Shown: piece after piece, positions 1 to 10,933 of the stretch
Layout of the letters: each line of letters begins with the position of its first letter
Numbering within the stretch: the first letter of the stretch is position 1
Assembly (NCBI GenBank): GCA_002842435.1
Contig: PHCX01000006.1
Location: forward strand, 372,001-436,000
Reading direction: 5' to 3'
DNA: 64,000 bases
Source of the DNA: Betaproteobacteria bacterium HGW-Betaproteobacteria-1
GTDB lineage: Bacteria; Pseudomonadota; Gammaproteobacteria; Burkholderiales; Methylophilaceae
Notes under the pieces: model-generated
The model's database searches: none
The model's input: only the letters and a program-made list of their open reading frames with translations
Told to the model about the DNA's origin: nothing
Made by a program: the position numbers and the translations under genes

Positions 1-681
1 CTGCAACTGAAAACACCCGTGCTCGGCAAGCAACTGACCCGGTCCATCCTGGGATTCGTCTCGCTGGTCATGTTCTTTTATGCCATCAGTCAGCTGCCAC
101 TGGCGACGGCCATTACGCTCAACTACACCTCCCCCCTGTTCATGGCAATGTTCGCGCCGTTCATGCTACGTGAACGTCCCCGCGCGATCCTGATCGTTGC
201 CATCATTCTGGGTTTTCTCGGTGTCGCGCTGCTGTTGAAACCCAGCCTGCACGCCGACGAACTGATTGCCGGCACCATCGGTCTCTTGTCGGGGCTGACA
301 GCAGGCATCGTCTACGTCCATGTCACCCTGCTCGCGCGTGCCGGAGAACCGGACTGGCGCACGGTATTCTATTTCACACTGGTTTGCACGATTGGTGCCG
401 GCCTGTGGATGTTGCTGCACCATTTCAATCCACTTTCCTGGCAAGACATCCCGTTATTGCTCGGTCTGGGCGCTTCCGCCACCATTGCGCAATTCGCCAT
501 GACGCGCGCCTACCGCACAGGCAACCACCTGGTTGTCGGCAGTCTGGCCTATACCACCGTGCTGATCGCCAGCATCTTCGGTATTATCCTCTGGAACGAG
601 ACCCTGTCTGCGGATCGCTGGATCGCAGTTGTACTGATTATCCTTGGCGGCTTGATCAGCATCCGCTCGACTCCCAGATAA
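1..681 (+). CDS. EamA/DMT-family transporter, 5' end cut by the window
   Basis: The frame is open from base 1 and ends with TAA at 679-681, giving about 226 residues. EamA proteins usually have 280-300 residues in ten membrane segments (two five-helix repeats), so roughly the first 60-70 residues lie outside the window. What is visible is a run of about eight hydrophobic segments and, near the end, the pattern typical of the second repeat (a glycine-rich helix, then WNETLSADRW, then a last helix). Members of this family move small metabolites such as amino acids or purines across the inner membrane. The substrate cannot be read from the sequence. The GTG at 19 lies inside the gene and is probably not the start. 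Confidence 0.88.
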   Translation: MQLKTPVLGKQLTRSILGFVSLVMFFYAISQLPLATAITLNYTSPLFMAMFAPFMLRERPRAILIVAIILGFLGVALLLKPSLHADELIAGTIGLLSGLTAGIVYVHVTLLARAGEPDWRTVFYFTLVCTIGAGLWMLLHHFNPLSWQDIPLLLGLGASATIAQFAMTRAYRTGNHLVVGSLAYTTVLIASIFGIILWNETLSADRWIAVVLIILGGLISIRSTPR

Positions 682-784
682 ACCAGACTAATCTCATTGT
701 AAACAGCTGCTTATACTGGACATTTGCATTGCAGTGGCTTAGGCTAATCTTCCGCTCTCAATAATTGAGTCACGTACAACCAGT

Positions 785-1429
785 ATGACTGCTGTCAGAA
801 AACCATGCATACAGGCCATAATCGCTGCCGGCATCAGCATGCTGCTGAGCGGCTGCATGGGTGCGCCACTGGCTCAACAGCTACTGACTTCTGCCGTCAT
901 GCATGGTACGGACAGCATCATTGAAAATGCTTATGAAGCGCAAACACGCGAGCTGATCAACAACAGAACACTGCAGGACGCCGCACCCGACCCATACTGG
1001 TCGAGTTTCGTCACGGCCGGCTTTGAGAAAATCACGCCCATAGCAGAACCGCTGCCGGCAGAACCCATACCCACGGAGCCCCTGCCTGCAGAGCTCTTGA
1101 TGTCAGCTCAGGAAGCAAGCGATATCCCGACCGCCAAACTCGAAGTGCAGATTGCACCGCTGGTTCGCGTGGAAGTCTGGAACATCCTGATCGGGGAAGA
1201 GAAACTTTCTGTACTGGAGCGCGCTTATACGCGCGGCAATGCCGAACTTCCTCCCAGACAGGATTGGGAGCGCCTGCATGTCGCCACGGGCGCCGTGGCA
1301 GGTGCCGACGGACAGCCTATTATTTTTCTGGTACCGCCGCACCTCGGAAAGTTGCAAAGCGGTCAGGAAACCATCGTGGAGTTAAGTCATGCAGGCGACC
1401 TGAATATCGCCCGCTATGCCGCCCGCTAG
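785..1429 (+). CDS. Predicted lipoprotein of unknown function
   Basis: This 214-residue protein begins with a signal peptide ending in the lipobox LLSGC, so Cys24 is the expected lipid-modified residue, placing it in the cell envelope. Around residues 80-100 there is a short degenerate repeat of proline and glutamate (units like AEPLP, AEPIP, TEPLP), which would make an extended linker between an N-terminal part and a C-terminal part of about 110 residues. I do not recognise the C-terminal part. It is transcribed toward the response regulator gene and only ten bases separate the two 3' ends. No partner is suggested by the neighbours. Confidence 0.75.
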   Translation: MTAVRKPCIQAIIAAGISMLLSGCMGAPLAQQLLTSAVMHGTDSIIENAYEAQTRELINNRTLQDAAPDPYWSSFVTAGFEKITPIAEPLPAEPIPTEPLPAELLMSAQEASDIPTAKLEVQIAPLVRVEVWNILIGEEKLSVLERAYTRGNAELPPRQDWERLHVATGAVAGADGQPIIFLVPPHLGKLQSGQETIVELSHAGDLNIARYAAR

Positions 1430-1439
1430 ACTAGCTGAA

Positions 1440-2078
1440 TCAAGGATCTATCAGACCGGAGCGCATGGCAATCAGGGCGATTTCAGCCGAGTTGTTGGCG
1501 TTCAACTTCTGCTTGATATTGTAGAGATGCGTACCGACGGTTCTGGGCGACAGGCAGAGCGTTTCGGCAATATCGTTGGTGGTTTTGCCCTTGGCCAACG
1601 CCATGAATACCTCGAACTCGCGGTCTGACAGTACGTCCACCGGGTTCTGCTCGCCGGACAGCTGCTGAATGGCCATCTGCTGCGCCACGCTGGCTTCAAG
1701 ATAACGCTTGCCACCGGCAACCGTCCTGATCGCCTTGATCAACTCCTCTGCTGCACTGCGCTTGGTCAGATATCCCATGGCACCGGCATTCAAAACGCGC
1801 TTTGGGTGCACCGAATCCTCGTGTGCACTAAGTACCAGTATGCGGGCATGGCTTTCCTTCGCCACTATGCGCTCGATAGCCTCCAGACCGCCGATGCCCG
1901 GCATGGTGATATCCATGACGACCACGTCAGGGTGATGTTCCATATACAACTTGACGCCCTGTTCCCCGCTTTCCGCCTCGGCCACGACCTTGATATCGGG
2001 GGCCGACTCCAGCAGCATCTTGAAACCCATACGCACGACAGCATGGTCATCGACCAGTAACACATTGATTTGGCTCAT
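1440..2078 (-). CDS. LuxR/NarL-type response regulator
   Basis: The 212-residue protein has a receiver domain (residues about 4-120) with the acidic pair D10/D11, the phosphate acceptor D56, and K106 in GYLTK. A LuxR-type helix-turn-helix follows from about 147 to 205 (LSDREFEVF ... TNDIAETLCLSPRTVGTHL). This is the domain order of NarL/FixJ/UvrY regulators, which bind DNA as dimers after phosphorylation. Its start ATG overlaps the stop codon of the histidine kinase gene by the ATGA arrangement, so the two are translated from one message and form a cognate pair. Target genes are unknown. It resembles GacA/UvrY in length, but that is not enough for a name. Confidence 0.93.
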   Translation of the reverse strand: MSQINVLLVDDHAVVRMGFKMLLESAPDIKVVAEAESGEQGVKLYMEHHPDVVVMDITMPGIGGLEAIERIVAKESHARILVLSAHEDSVHPKRVLNAGAMGYLTKRSAAEELIKAIRTVAGGKRYLEASVAQQMAIQQLSGEQNPVDVLSDREFEVFMALAKGKTTNDIAETLCLSPRTVGTHLYNIKQKLNANNSAEIALIAMRSGLIDP

Positions 2079-3793
2079 GCCTGCTGACCTTTCGGAATAT
2101 TGATACGTATTGTCGTGCCTTTTTCCAGCTCCGAATCTATATGGAATGTACCCTGCAAGGCCTGTGCACGCTCACGCATCCCGAGCAGGCCGAAATGCTG
2201 GCTGTGATCGACCTTGCAGAAATCCATGCCATGGCCATTATCCTTGATCGTCAATTGTAATTCTCCTGATTTATTCACTTCCAGCCTGATCTCGATTGCG
2301 CTGGCATTCGAATGTTTCAAGGCGTTGTTGACGGCTTCCTGCACCACTCGGTAGATGTTGATATTCACCACCTCGCCCAGACCGTTGACATCACCTTTGG
2401 CCACCAGCTTGATCTTGAGTTCCGGGTGGTGTTGCCGGTAACTGGAGACGAGATCACGCAAAGTTTCGGAAAGTCCCAGATTATCCAGCGATCCCGGCCG
2501 TAACTGGCGGATGATGTTATGCATGCCATCGTAAATATGATTCGCAGCCGCGACAATAGTTTGCGCATTGGAAGCGATATCCGGCATTTTTTCCTGGGTC
2601 TTGTTGGCAATGCCCACAGCAAAGGTTTTGATGGCGGTGACATACTGACCCAGTTCGTCATGCAGCTCACGCGCCAGACTGCGACGTTCATCCTCGATAT
2701 GGCGTTGTATCAGATGCGTCAGCTGGCGGTTCTCTTCCAGTTGCCGCTCTGCCTCTTCAGCCTGTTTGCGTTCGGTAATGTCGCGCATGCTGCAGATATC
2801 GCCGATCACCTTGCCACTGGCCGGATCGATCAAGGGCGCCGCAGAGATGGAAACATCGATAATCCTGCCGTCGCGTGCCTGCCGCCTGGAGTCATGGTTT
2901 TCAACCTTGCGCCCGGCATTGATCTCCCTCAGATCGGACTCCAGCCCGGCTTTCTCGCTGACCGGCGTCAGCAGGGAAACCGATTTACCGATGATATCCT
3001 CCGGCGCATAACCGAACATGCGCTGTGCCGCGGGGTTCCAGAACGAGATATTGCCATCCAGATCATGGATCATGATGGCATCGGCAGTCTGCTTGACGAT
3101 CAACGCCAGACGCCGGCTCTCCTCGGTACTGGCCTGCAGGGATTCGCCCATTCGGTTGAAGTTCTGCGCGATCCGGGCAAATTCCGGCAATTCAAATTCC
3201 GGCAGCCGCGTACCCAGGTCACCCTGCTCCATTTGGTTCATCGCCTGCAACATGGGCTGCACAGGCTTGAGCCAGCGGCCCAGCATCCAGTAGACCATGA
3301 CATTGAGCAGAACAAAAAACACCATGCCCACCCAGAACAGATCCAGCATATTGACCCAGGCTTCGCGTATGGAACCGATGGGAGCGGGATCGACCACCAG
3401 TGTGCCGAAATTGATCTCCCGCATGACCGATGGCTCATTCGGGGCCAGAATTTTGACGAACCAGTCTGGCGGATTGACGCCGACCCGATAGGATGATGGC
3501 GGTGATTGATACAACAGGTTGCCTTGCAGATCATAAAGCGATATCCGCGTACCCCGCACATGTTTCAGATGCTCCAGAAAACGCTGCATGACCACATGCG
3601 TATATCCCCAGGATGGATTTTGCTCGGAACTGATGATGACGGTATCAAGCAACTGCACCGTCACCCGGGCGGAGGCTTCAATCCCCTCCTGCGTCGAGGT
3701 ACGCAAGCCCTTGATGACAACAAAAGCGACTGCAGCCATGAAGATCAGCATGACCACGGTAATCAGCAGGTTCAGTCGAAAACGCAAACTCAT
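2075..3793 (-). CDS. Membrane sensor histidine kinase, HAMP-PAS-HisKA_3
   Basis: The protein has 572 residues. Membrane segments lie at about 8-29 and 152-174, enclosing a periplasmic sensing domain of about 120 residues. A HAMP linker (about 170-225), a PAS domain with PAC tail (about 228-345), and a NarX-type kinase core follow. H378 in ARELHDELGQ is the phosphorylated histidine. The ATP-binding part shows the N box (N489, N490) and DNGHGM at 518-523. HisKA_3 kinases pair with LuxR-type regulators, and the next gene on the same strand is one, with a four-base overlap. The signal is unknown; PAS could add a cytoplasmic redox or ligand input. Confidence 0.93.
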   Translation of the reverse strand: MSLRFRLNLLITVVMLIFMAAVAFVVIKGLRTSTQEGIEASARVTVQLLDTVIISSEQNPSWGYTHVVMQRFLEHLKHVRGTRISLYDLQGNLLYQSPPSSYRVGVNPPDWFVKILAPNEPSVMREINFGTLVVDPAPIGSIREAWVNMLDLFWVGMVFFVLLNVMVYWMLGRWLKPVQPMLQAMNQMEQGDLGTRLPEFELPEFARIAQNFNRMGESLQASTEESRRLALIVKQTADAIMIHDLDGNISFWNPAAQRMFGYAPEDIIGKSVSLLTPVSEKAGLESDLREINAGRKVENHDSRRQARDGRIIDVSISAAPLIDPASGKVIGDICSMRDITERKQAEEAERQLEENRQLTHLIQRHIEDERRSLARELHDELGQYVTAIKTFAVGIANKTQEKMPDIASNAQTIVAAANHIYDGMHNIIRQLRPGSLDNLGLSETLRDLVSSYRQHHPELKIKLVAKGDVNGLGEVVNINIYRVVQEAVNNALKHSNASAIEIRLEVNKSGELQLTIKDNGHGMDFCKVDHSQHFGLLGMRERAQALQGTFHIDSELEKGTTIRINIPKGQQA

Positions 3794-3978
3794 GGAATGG
3801 CACTTAATCGGTTCAGATAGGCCACATTATGATACAGAACTGAAAAACTCCCATTGCCTGATTTGATTTCGCCACCTCCATGTCGGGCAATCACGGTAAC
3901 AGCAACCTAATTCAACGCGTTGACCACGAAACCTGTACAGATGTGCGGTGTCGTACACTAACTGGTATCAGCAGGGTC

Positions 3979-3984
3979 TATAAT
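3979..3984 (+). promoter_or_regulatory. Probable -10 element (TATAAT) for the M48 protease gene
   Basis: A perfect TATAAT lies 47 bases before the ATG at 4031. The region 17 bases upstream (TACACT around 3955-3960) is a poor -35 match, so this rests on the -10 alone. A good ribosome site, GGGAG at 4019-4023, precedes the ATG. Confidence 0.45.
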
Positions 3985-4030
3985 CCGTTTATCAAAGTAC
4001 CCCACAGCCATATCCATCCGGGAGAAAATC

Positions 4031-4852
4031 ATGAAAAAAACACACTTCGTTGCCTTCTCACTTGTGACCGTGCTCTTGTCAGGTTGCGCCACCACAACCA
4101 ACCCCAGCGCCTCGGGTGTAGAACGCAAACAATTCATGATGCTCTCCGAAGCACAGGTCGTCAGCATGTCGACAGAAAGCTACCTCGCCACATTGCAGGA
4201 GGCCAGCAAGAAAAAGACGCTCAACACCAATCCGGCTCAAGTGAAACGTGTACGCACCATCTCGCAGAAACTCATCCAGCAGACGGTGCATTTCCGGCAG
4301 GATGCCCTGAACTGGAAGTGGGAAGTGAACGTAGAGCAGAACGACCAGGTTAACGCCTATTGCATGCCGGGCGGCAAGATCATGGTATATACCGGACTGA
4401 TCGACAAGCTGAAAGCGACGGATGACGAACTCGCTGCCGTCATCGGCCATGAAATCGCCCATGCGCTGCGCGAACACGGACGTGAACGCATGTCGATCGC
4501 CTATGCGCAACAGGCTGGGCTGCTCGGACTCGCCGTGCTGGCGGGCACATCGAAGAACCAGAATGCAGCAGCTGTCGGCGTACAAGCTGCGGCACTCGGC
4601 TCAACACTGTTCTTCGCGCTGCCCAACAGCCGTGAACAGGAGCGCGAAGCGGACCGCATGGGCCTGGAACTATCGGCACGCGCCGGCTACAACCCCAATG
4701 CTGCCGTCAGTCTCTGGCAGAAAATGAGCCAGCAAGGTGGCAGTGCGCCGCCTGAATTCCTCAGCACCCACCCGTCCAACGAGGCGCGCATCAATGAGCT
4801 GAAAAGCATGATTCCTTCCGTCATGCCGCTCTACCGGGCGACACAGAAATAA
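4031..4852 (+). CDS. M48-family zinc metalloprotease lipoprotein (LoiP/YcaL-like)
   Basis: The 273-residue protein starts with a signal peptide and lipobox LLSGC (Cys19). The zinc site is complete: H140-E141-I-A-H144 is the HExxH motif, and E204 in EREAD (204-208) is the third ligand. There is a single M48 domain and no TPR tail, so it is closer to the small E. coli LoiP/YcaL type than to BepA. Such proteases act in the periplasm or on the outer membrane in protein quality control. ATG is preceded by GGGAG. The gene stands alone, followed by a tandem repeat and then dapD, so the sequence does not suggest a specific partner. Confidence 0.9.
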   Translation: MKKTHFVAFSLVTVLLSGCATTTNPSASGVERKQFMMLSEAQVVSMSTESYLATLQEASKKKTLNTNPAQVKRVRTISQKLIQQTVHFRQDALNWKWEVNVEQNDQVNAYCMPGGKIMVYTGLIDKLKATDDELAAVIGHEIAHALREHGRERMSIAYAQQAGLLGLAVLAGTSKNQNAAAVGVQAAALGSTLFFALPNSREQEREADRMGLELSARAGYNPNAAVSLWQKMSQQGGSAPPEFLSTHPSNEARINELKSMIPSVMPLYRATQK

Positions 4853-4875
4853 AATCTGCCGACGGAGTGCTTTAG

Positions 4876-4910
4876 CGGTCTGCGGTCTGCGGTCTGCGGT
4901 CTGCGGTCTG
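4876..4910. repeat. Tandem heptamer repeat, five copies of CGGTCTG
   Basis: Five exact head-to-tail copies of the 7-base unit CGGTCTG lie 24 bases after the M48 protease stop codon and 158 bases before dapD. It is outside coding sequence. A perfect short tandem repeat like this is prone to copy-number change by slippage. Confidence 0.95.
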
Positions 4911-5026
4911 CCAGCGACTTGCCTGCCTTGACAGCTTGGTCAGCAAGCCATTGAGTCTTCATGACTTTTCCCAGCAAGCCCCGATTCGAAAACGGCTTTT
5001 GTTTCGACCCAGAAGCACTTTCCTAG

Positions 5027-5032
5027 TAAAAT
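5027..5032 (+). promoter_or_regulatory. Possible -10 element (TAAAAT) for dapD
   Basis: TAAAAT sits 36 bases before the dapD ATG, with a weak -35-like TTCGAC at 5003-5008 (18-base spacing). The bases just after it (GCCGGATT) resemble those after the candidate -10 of the ArsC-like gene at 7618 (GCCGAATT). Confidence 0.4.
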
Positions 5033-5068
5033 GCCGGATTTACCATTGTCATTAGTTGAGAAAGCACC

Positions 5069-5896
5069 ATGAGCGATTTGCAAAGCACCATCGAAGCGGC
5101 ATTTGAAAACCGCGCCAATATCACCCCTGCCAATGTTGAACCGCACGTCAAGGACGCGGTGTTTACAGTGCTTGAACAATTGAATAACGGCAGCTTGCGC
5201 GTCGCCAGCCGCAAGGGCGACAGCCAGGAGTGGGAAACCCACCAGTGGATCAAGAAAGCGGTATTGCTGTCTTTCCGACTGGAAGACAATGTCCTGATGG
5301 ATGACGGCGTCACCAAGTATTTCGACAAAGTCCCACCGAAGTTCGCCGACTACACAGAAGCCGACTTCAAGGCCGGCGGCTTCCGTGTTGTACCGAACGC
5401 CATCGTCCGTCGCGGCTCCTTTATCGGCAAGAATGCCGTTCTGATGCCGTCCTACGTCAATATCGGCGCCTACGTTGATGAAGGCACCATGGTCGACACC
5501 TGGGCAACGGTTGGCTCATGCGCCCAGATCGGTAAGAACGTTCACCTGTCCGGCGGCGTCGGCATCGGCGGCGTACTGGAACCGGTGCAGGCAGGCCCGA
5601 CCATCATCGGTGATAACTGCTTCATCGGCGCGCGTTCGGAAGTCGTAGAAGGTGTCGTCGTCGAAGACAACTGCGTGATTTCCATGGGCGTTTACATTGG
5701 CCAATCCACCAAGATCTACGATCGCGAAACTGGCGAGGTTTTCTATGGTCGCGTACCTGCGGGTTCTGTCGTGGTCAGCGGCAACCTTCCCTCGAAGGAC
5801 GGCAGCTACAGCCTCTACTGCGCAGTCATCGTCAAAAAAGTCGATGCAAAAACATTGGGCAAGGTTGGCATCAACGAGCTGTTACGCGGCATCTGA
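5069..5896 (+). CDS. dapD: 2,3,4,5-tetrahydropyridine-2,6-dicarboxylate N-succinyltransferase
   Basis: DapD transfers a succinyl group from succinyl-CoA to tetrahydrodipicolinate in the succinylase branch of lysine and diaminopimelate synthesis. At 275 residues it matches the E. coli enzyme (274). After an N-terminal helical domain come hexapeptide repeats of a left-handed beta helix from about residue 105 to 235 (for example [20 protein letters not shown] and the [11 protein letters not shown] stretch). The enzyme acts as a trimer in the cytoplasm. dapE, two steps further in the same pathway, lies 2 kb downstream on the same strand. A rho-independent terminator follows at 5935. Confidence 0.97.
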   Translation: MSDLQSTIEAAFENRANITPANVEPHVKDAVFTVLEQLNNGSLRVASRKGDSQEWETHQWIKKAVLLSFRLEDNVLMDDGVTKYFDKVPPKFADYTEADFKAGGFRVVPNAIVRRGSFIGKNAVLMPSYVNIGAYVDEGTMVDTWATVGSCAQIGKNVHLSGGVGIGGVLEPVQAGPTIIGDNCFIGARSEVVEGVVVEDNCVISMGVYIGQSTKIYDRETGEVFYGRVPAGSVVVSGNLPSKDGSYSLYCAVIVKKVDAKTLGKVGINELLRGI

Positions 5897-5934
5897 ACAA
5901 GTCGTCGAAAATTCGACAGCCCCGTTACAACTCC

Positions 5935-5966
5935 AACAACACCCGCAAATGCGGGTGTTGTTATTT
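5935..5966 (+). terminator. Rho-independent terminator after dapD
   Basis: A perfect 12-base-pair stem (AACAACACCCGC with GCGGGTGTTGTT) encloses the four-base loop AAAT and is followed by a short, T-rich tail. It lies 38 bases after the dapD stop codon. Confidence 0.85.
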
Positions 5967-6106
5967 CTACTCCCTTCAATTTCATATTAAATATTAACCT
6001 GCTGTATTTAAACAATATTTAAACTAAATTTCACAAGAGTCACTCAGTGGTACAGAAGTTGCGACTTACAGATCATGAAACATCTGTACAAGGAGCGGCT
6101 CAGCTC

Positions 6107-7555
6107 ATGATTGCCAACTTCAACACTCTCATTATCTGGCTCGCCATGCCTGCGATTGTCGCGCTCGCTGCCTGGAGCGGTTACAGTTTCAAGAAGCGCA
6201 GCCAGCAAAACGATTCCCAGAACTCCAGGTTTGCACTCGAGTATCTGGATAACGATATGAGCCGTATCGCAACGACCGACGTACTGACGCAACTACCCAA
6301 CCGTAACGCCTTCAAGCAACAACTGGAAGCCGGCATACGTCGCTGCAAACGACTGAATAGTTCACTGGCGGTTGCATTCATCGACCTCGACGATTTCAAA
6401 CCCATTAATGACGACTATGGCCATCACACAGGCGATGAAGTATTGCAGATGGTGGCGCAACGTCTGAATACGGCGGTACGCCACTGCGACCTGGTTGGAC
6501 GCATCGGCGGCGACGAATTCCTGGCCCTGATTGAAGACATCAAGTCCAATCAGGATGTTGTCACCATTGTCGAGCGCATCATTGACTCCTTGCGCCAGCC
6601 TTTTTATGTCAACAATCATGAACTGCAGGTCTCTGCCTCGGTTGGTATCGCCATATATCCGCGCGATGGCAATCTGGATCGTCTGCTGATTGCTGCCGAC
6701 TCAGCCATGTACCATGCCAAAAGCGCGGGCAAGAATCAGTTCCGTTTCTATGATGAAGAAATGGAGCTCGCTTCCGACCGCCTGCTGGAAATGCAGCGAG
6801 ACTTGAAGCTCGCACTGGAACGCAACGAATTCGAGCTTTACTTTCAGCCCAAGATCGACAGCAAAACCAATCTGCTTGCAGGTGTCGAGGCTTTGCTGCG
6901 CTGGGAACATCCAAGCAAGGGATGGATATCTCCCAGTATATTCATCCATGCCGCCGAACGCTTTGGCATGATGAATCAAATCAACCATTGGGTCGTGGAA
7001 GAAAGCTGCCGCACCTTGCATCGCCTGCGCAGCAAGGGCATACATCTGCAGATTTCCATCAACCTCTCCACCCAACAGTTCCGCAACACTGATTTGGTAA
7101 ACAATGTCCTGCAAATACTCAAGCGCTTCGAATTGCCCAATTCCTGCCTGATGTTCGAAGTACGTGAGGTAAACGGACTCGCCAGCCAGGAGCCTTTCAA
7201 CGCAAGGCTCGAAGAATTCCACAATGCCGGTATAGATGTTGCGATGGATCACTTCGGCATCGGGGATTCCAGCATCTCCGCCTTACGCAAACTTAAAATC
7301 AGCCAGCTCAAGCTGGATCAATCCATCACCAACAAGATCACCAAAGACAAAAAGTCCTATAACATTGCTGACGCTTTGATTCGCTTCGCCCATGCGCTGG
7401 AGCTTTCAATCATCGCACAAGGGGTCGAAACCGAGGCCGAACGTCAGGCGCTAACCGAACTCAACTGCGATCAATTACAAGGACATCTGTTCGGACGCCC
7501 AGTACCCGAAAGCCGCCTGCCGCAACTGGTCAAACAGATATCCGCCATGCAATAA
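6107..7555 (+). CDS. GGDEF-EAL membrane protein, likely diguanylate cyclase with degenerate EAL
   Basis: I start at the ATG at 6107 (482 residues), because AAGGAG lies 11 bases upstream; the GTG at 6047 has no ribosome site. An N-terminal membrane segment (about 7-26) is followed by a GGDEF domain with the intact catalytic motif GGDEF at 134-138 and a product-inhibition site RHCD at 125-128. An EAL domain follows, with EAL at 261-263. Two EAL positions that are normally acidic are changed: the DD of DDFGTG is D381-H382, and the first Glu of EGVE is Gln438. I infer cyclic-di-GMP synthesis with weak or no hydrolysis. The gene interrupts the lysine genes, with no obvious link to them. Confidence 0.9.
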   Translation: MIANFNTLIIWLAMPAIVALAAWSGYSFKKRSQQNDSQNSRFALEYLDNDMSRIATTDVLTQLPNRNAFKQQLEAGIRRCKRLNSSLAVAFIDLDDFKPINDDYGHHTGDEVLQMVAQRLNTAVRHCDLVGRIGGDEFLALIEDIKSNQDVVTIVERIIDSLRQPFYVNNHELQVSASVGIAIYPRDGNLDRLLIAADSAMYHAKSAGKNQFRFYDEEMELASDRLLEMQRDLKLALERNEFELYFQPKIDSKTNLLAGVEALLRWEHPSKGWISPSIFIHAAERFGMMNQINHWVVEESCRTLHRLRSKGIHLQISINLSTQQFRNTDLVNNVLQILKRFELPNSCLMFEVREVNGLASQEPFNARLEEFHNAGIDVAMDHFGIGDSSISALRKLKISQLKLDQSITNKITKDKKSYNIADALIRFAHALELSIIAQGVETEAERQALTELNCDQLQGHLFGRPVPESRLPQLVKQISAMQ

Positions 7556-7617
7556 CATTACCGGGAATCGCCCTGCCCAACACTCGCCTTTAAGTTTATC
7601 GCCTCAGTGCGAACTGT

Positions 7618-7623
7618 TAGAAT
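7618..7623 (+). promoter_or_regulatory. Possible extended -10 element (TGT-TAGAAT) for the ArsC-like gene
   Basis: TAGAAT is preceded by TGT, giving an extended -10. It is 29 bases before the ATG at 7653 and no good -35 is present. It overlaps an imperfect inverted repeat (7616-7641; GTTAGA and TCTAAC outer arms, TGC and GCA inner arms), which could be an operator. Confidence 0.35.
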
Positions 7624-7652
7624 GCCGAATTGCAATCTAACGCTGACACCCA

Positions 7653-10046
<2,394 letters not shown>

Positions 10047-10090
10047 CTTGAGCCGCAAGCGCTTGCCCCCTACCCCGCATTAGGCCGGAC

Positions 10091-10121
10091 AGGCTATTGC
10101 GAAACCCGTCCTTTTGCAACA
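10091..10121. repeat. Short stem-loop sequence also seen at 56380
   Basis: This stretch after prmB (core TTGCGAAACCCGTCC then TGCAACA) closely resembles one at 56380-56408. Both can fold by pairing TTGC with GCAA, and both lie just after the end of a gene. It is possibly one copy of a small dispersed element, but two copies in 64 kb are not proof. Confidence 0.35.
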
Positions 10122-10184
10122 TCCTGCTGTGCATATTGGCCAAGGCTCGAGCTTCGGCCGTGTCCCGCCAGCAGGAGCAGCAGA

Positions 10185-10892
10185 TTGTCACCAGAACTAA
10201 AAACTTTTATTTACCGTAGCTGCATGTTTTTCGGCACTTTAACCATCCTGATCATCCTCACGGTAAAAATCTGGCCTGCCACTGAACTCGCGTTGTTTCA
10301 GGAAGACGGGCTGATCGAGAGTGGGACCGCTATCGCCGATGGGATTGCGGCAATACTCGGCTTCCATGCCATCCACCTCGGCGTGACCAGGAACAAGACC
10401 ATGCTCGACCGTCTTGCAATGTGGACCATTCCGGTCCTGAGCGCCATTTGCGCGCTTGATGAGATCAGCTGGGGAGCGCGCCTATTTGAGCTGGAGATGC
10501 CTGAAATGCAAGGCGGTGGAGAATTCGACGGCCTGCATGATGTCTTCGTGATCCTGGAAAGAATGGCATCCAATGCCGAACCCATGACGCTAGTTTTTAC
10601 CACCATTCTCATCATGGCAATACTGGGCGGGCTGCTTTACTGGCAACGCAGCTTTATTGCTGCCTGCCTCCATTACTCGGTCAGTTCAAACCTGGGACGA
10701 GCACTTGCGTCTGCAATCATCCTGCTGGCTTTTGCAACATTCCTGGATTTTGGCCATGGCAGAATCCTTTCCAGTCTGGAGGAATACGCTGAACTATCTG
10801 CCGGCTTGTTTCTGTTACTTGCCGCCTGTTACAGCCTGAAAATGGTATATGCAAGTCGAAAAACAGCCTACTTGAACCGAGCAGGAGCTTAA
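10185..10892 (+). CDS. Membrane protein of unknown function, six predicted helices
   Basis: The start is a TTG at 10185, supported by AGGAG at 10173-10177 with seven-base spacing; no better start is near. The 235-residue product is almost entirely hydrophobic segments, about six: near residues 9-28, 43-60, 82-100, 126-146, 165-186 and 196-215. A conserved-looking polar motif LDEISWGARLFE lies at the end of the third helix, with acidic and aromatic residues unusual for a membrane span. I do not recognise a family with a known function. Neighbours (prmB upstream, a convergent DUF1275 gene downstream) give no clue. Confidence 0.72.
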   Translation: MSPELKTFIYRSCMFFGTLTILIILTVKIWPATELALFQEDGLIESGTAIADGIAAILGFHAIHLGVTRNKTMLDRLAMWTIPVLSAICALDEISWGARLFELEMPEMQGGGEFDGLHDVFVILERMASNAEPMTLVFTTILIMAILGGLLYWQRSFIAACLHYSVSSNLGRALASAIILLAFATFLDFGHGRILSSLEEYAELSAGLFLLLAACYSLKMVYASRKTAYLNRAGA

Positions 10893-10933
10893 AAACCGGG
10901 CCTACGCCGCACAAAGATACACGCCAATAGACC

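Noticed and set aside
2519..3496. Long plus-strand open frame opposite the histidine kinase gene
   Set aside because: It has no family motifs, no ribosome site, and lies entirely within the well-supported kinase gene on the other strand. It is a result of codon bias.
3880..4353. Plus-strand frame overlapping the start of the M48 protease gene
   Set aside because: It overlaps the protease's signal peptide region in another frame, has no motifs, and contains the predicted promoter.
4876..4910. CRISPR-like array
   Set aside because: The units are contiguous 7-mers with no spacers, so this is a simple tandem repeat.
6047..6106. GTG at 6047 as the start of the GGDEF-EAL protein
   Set aside because: No ribosome site precedes it, whereas the ATG at 6107 follows AAGGAG and begins just before the membrane segment.
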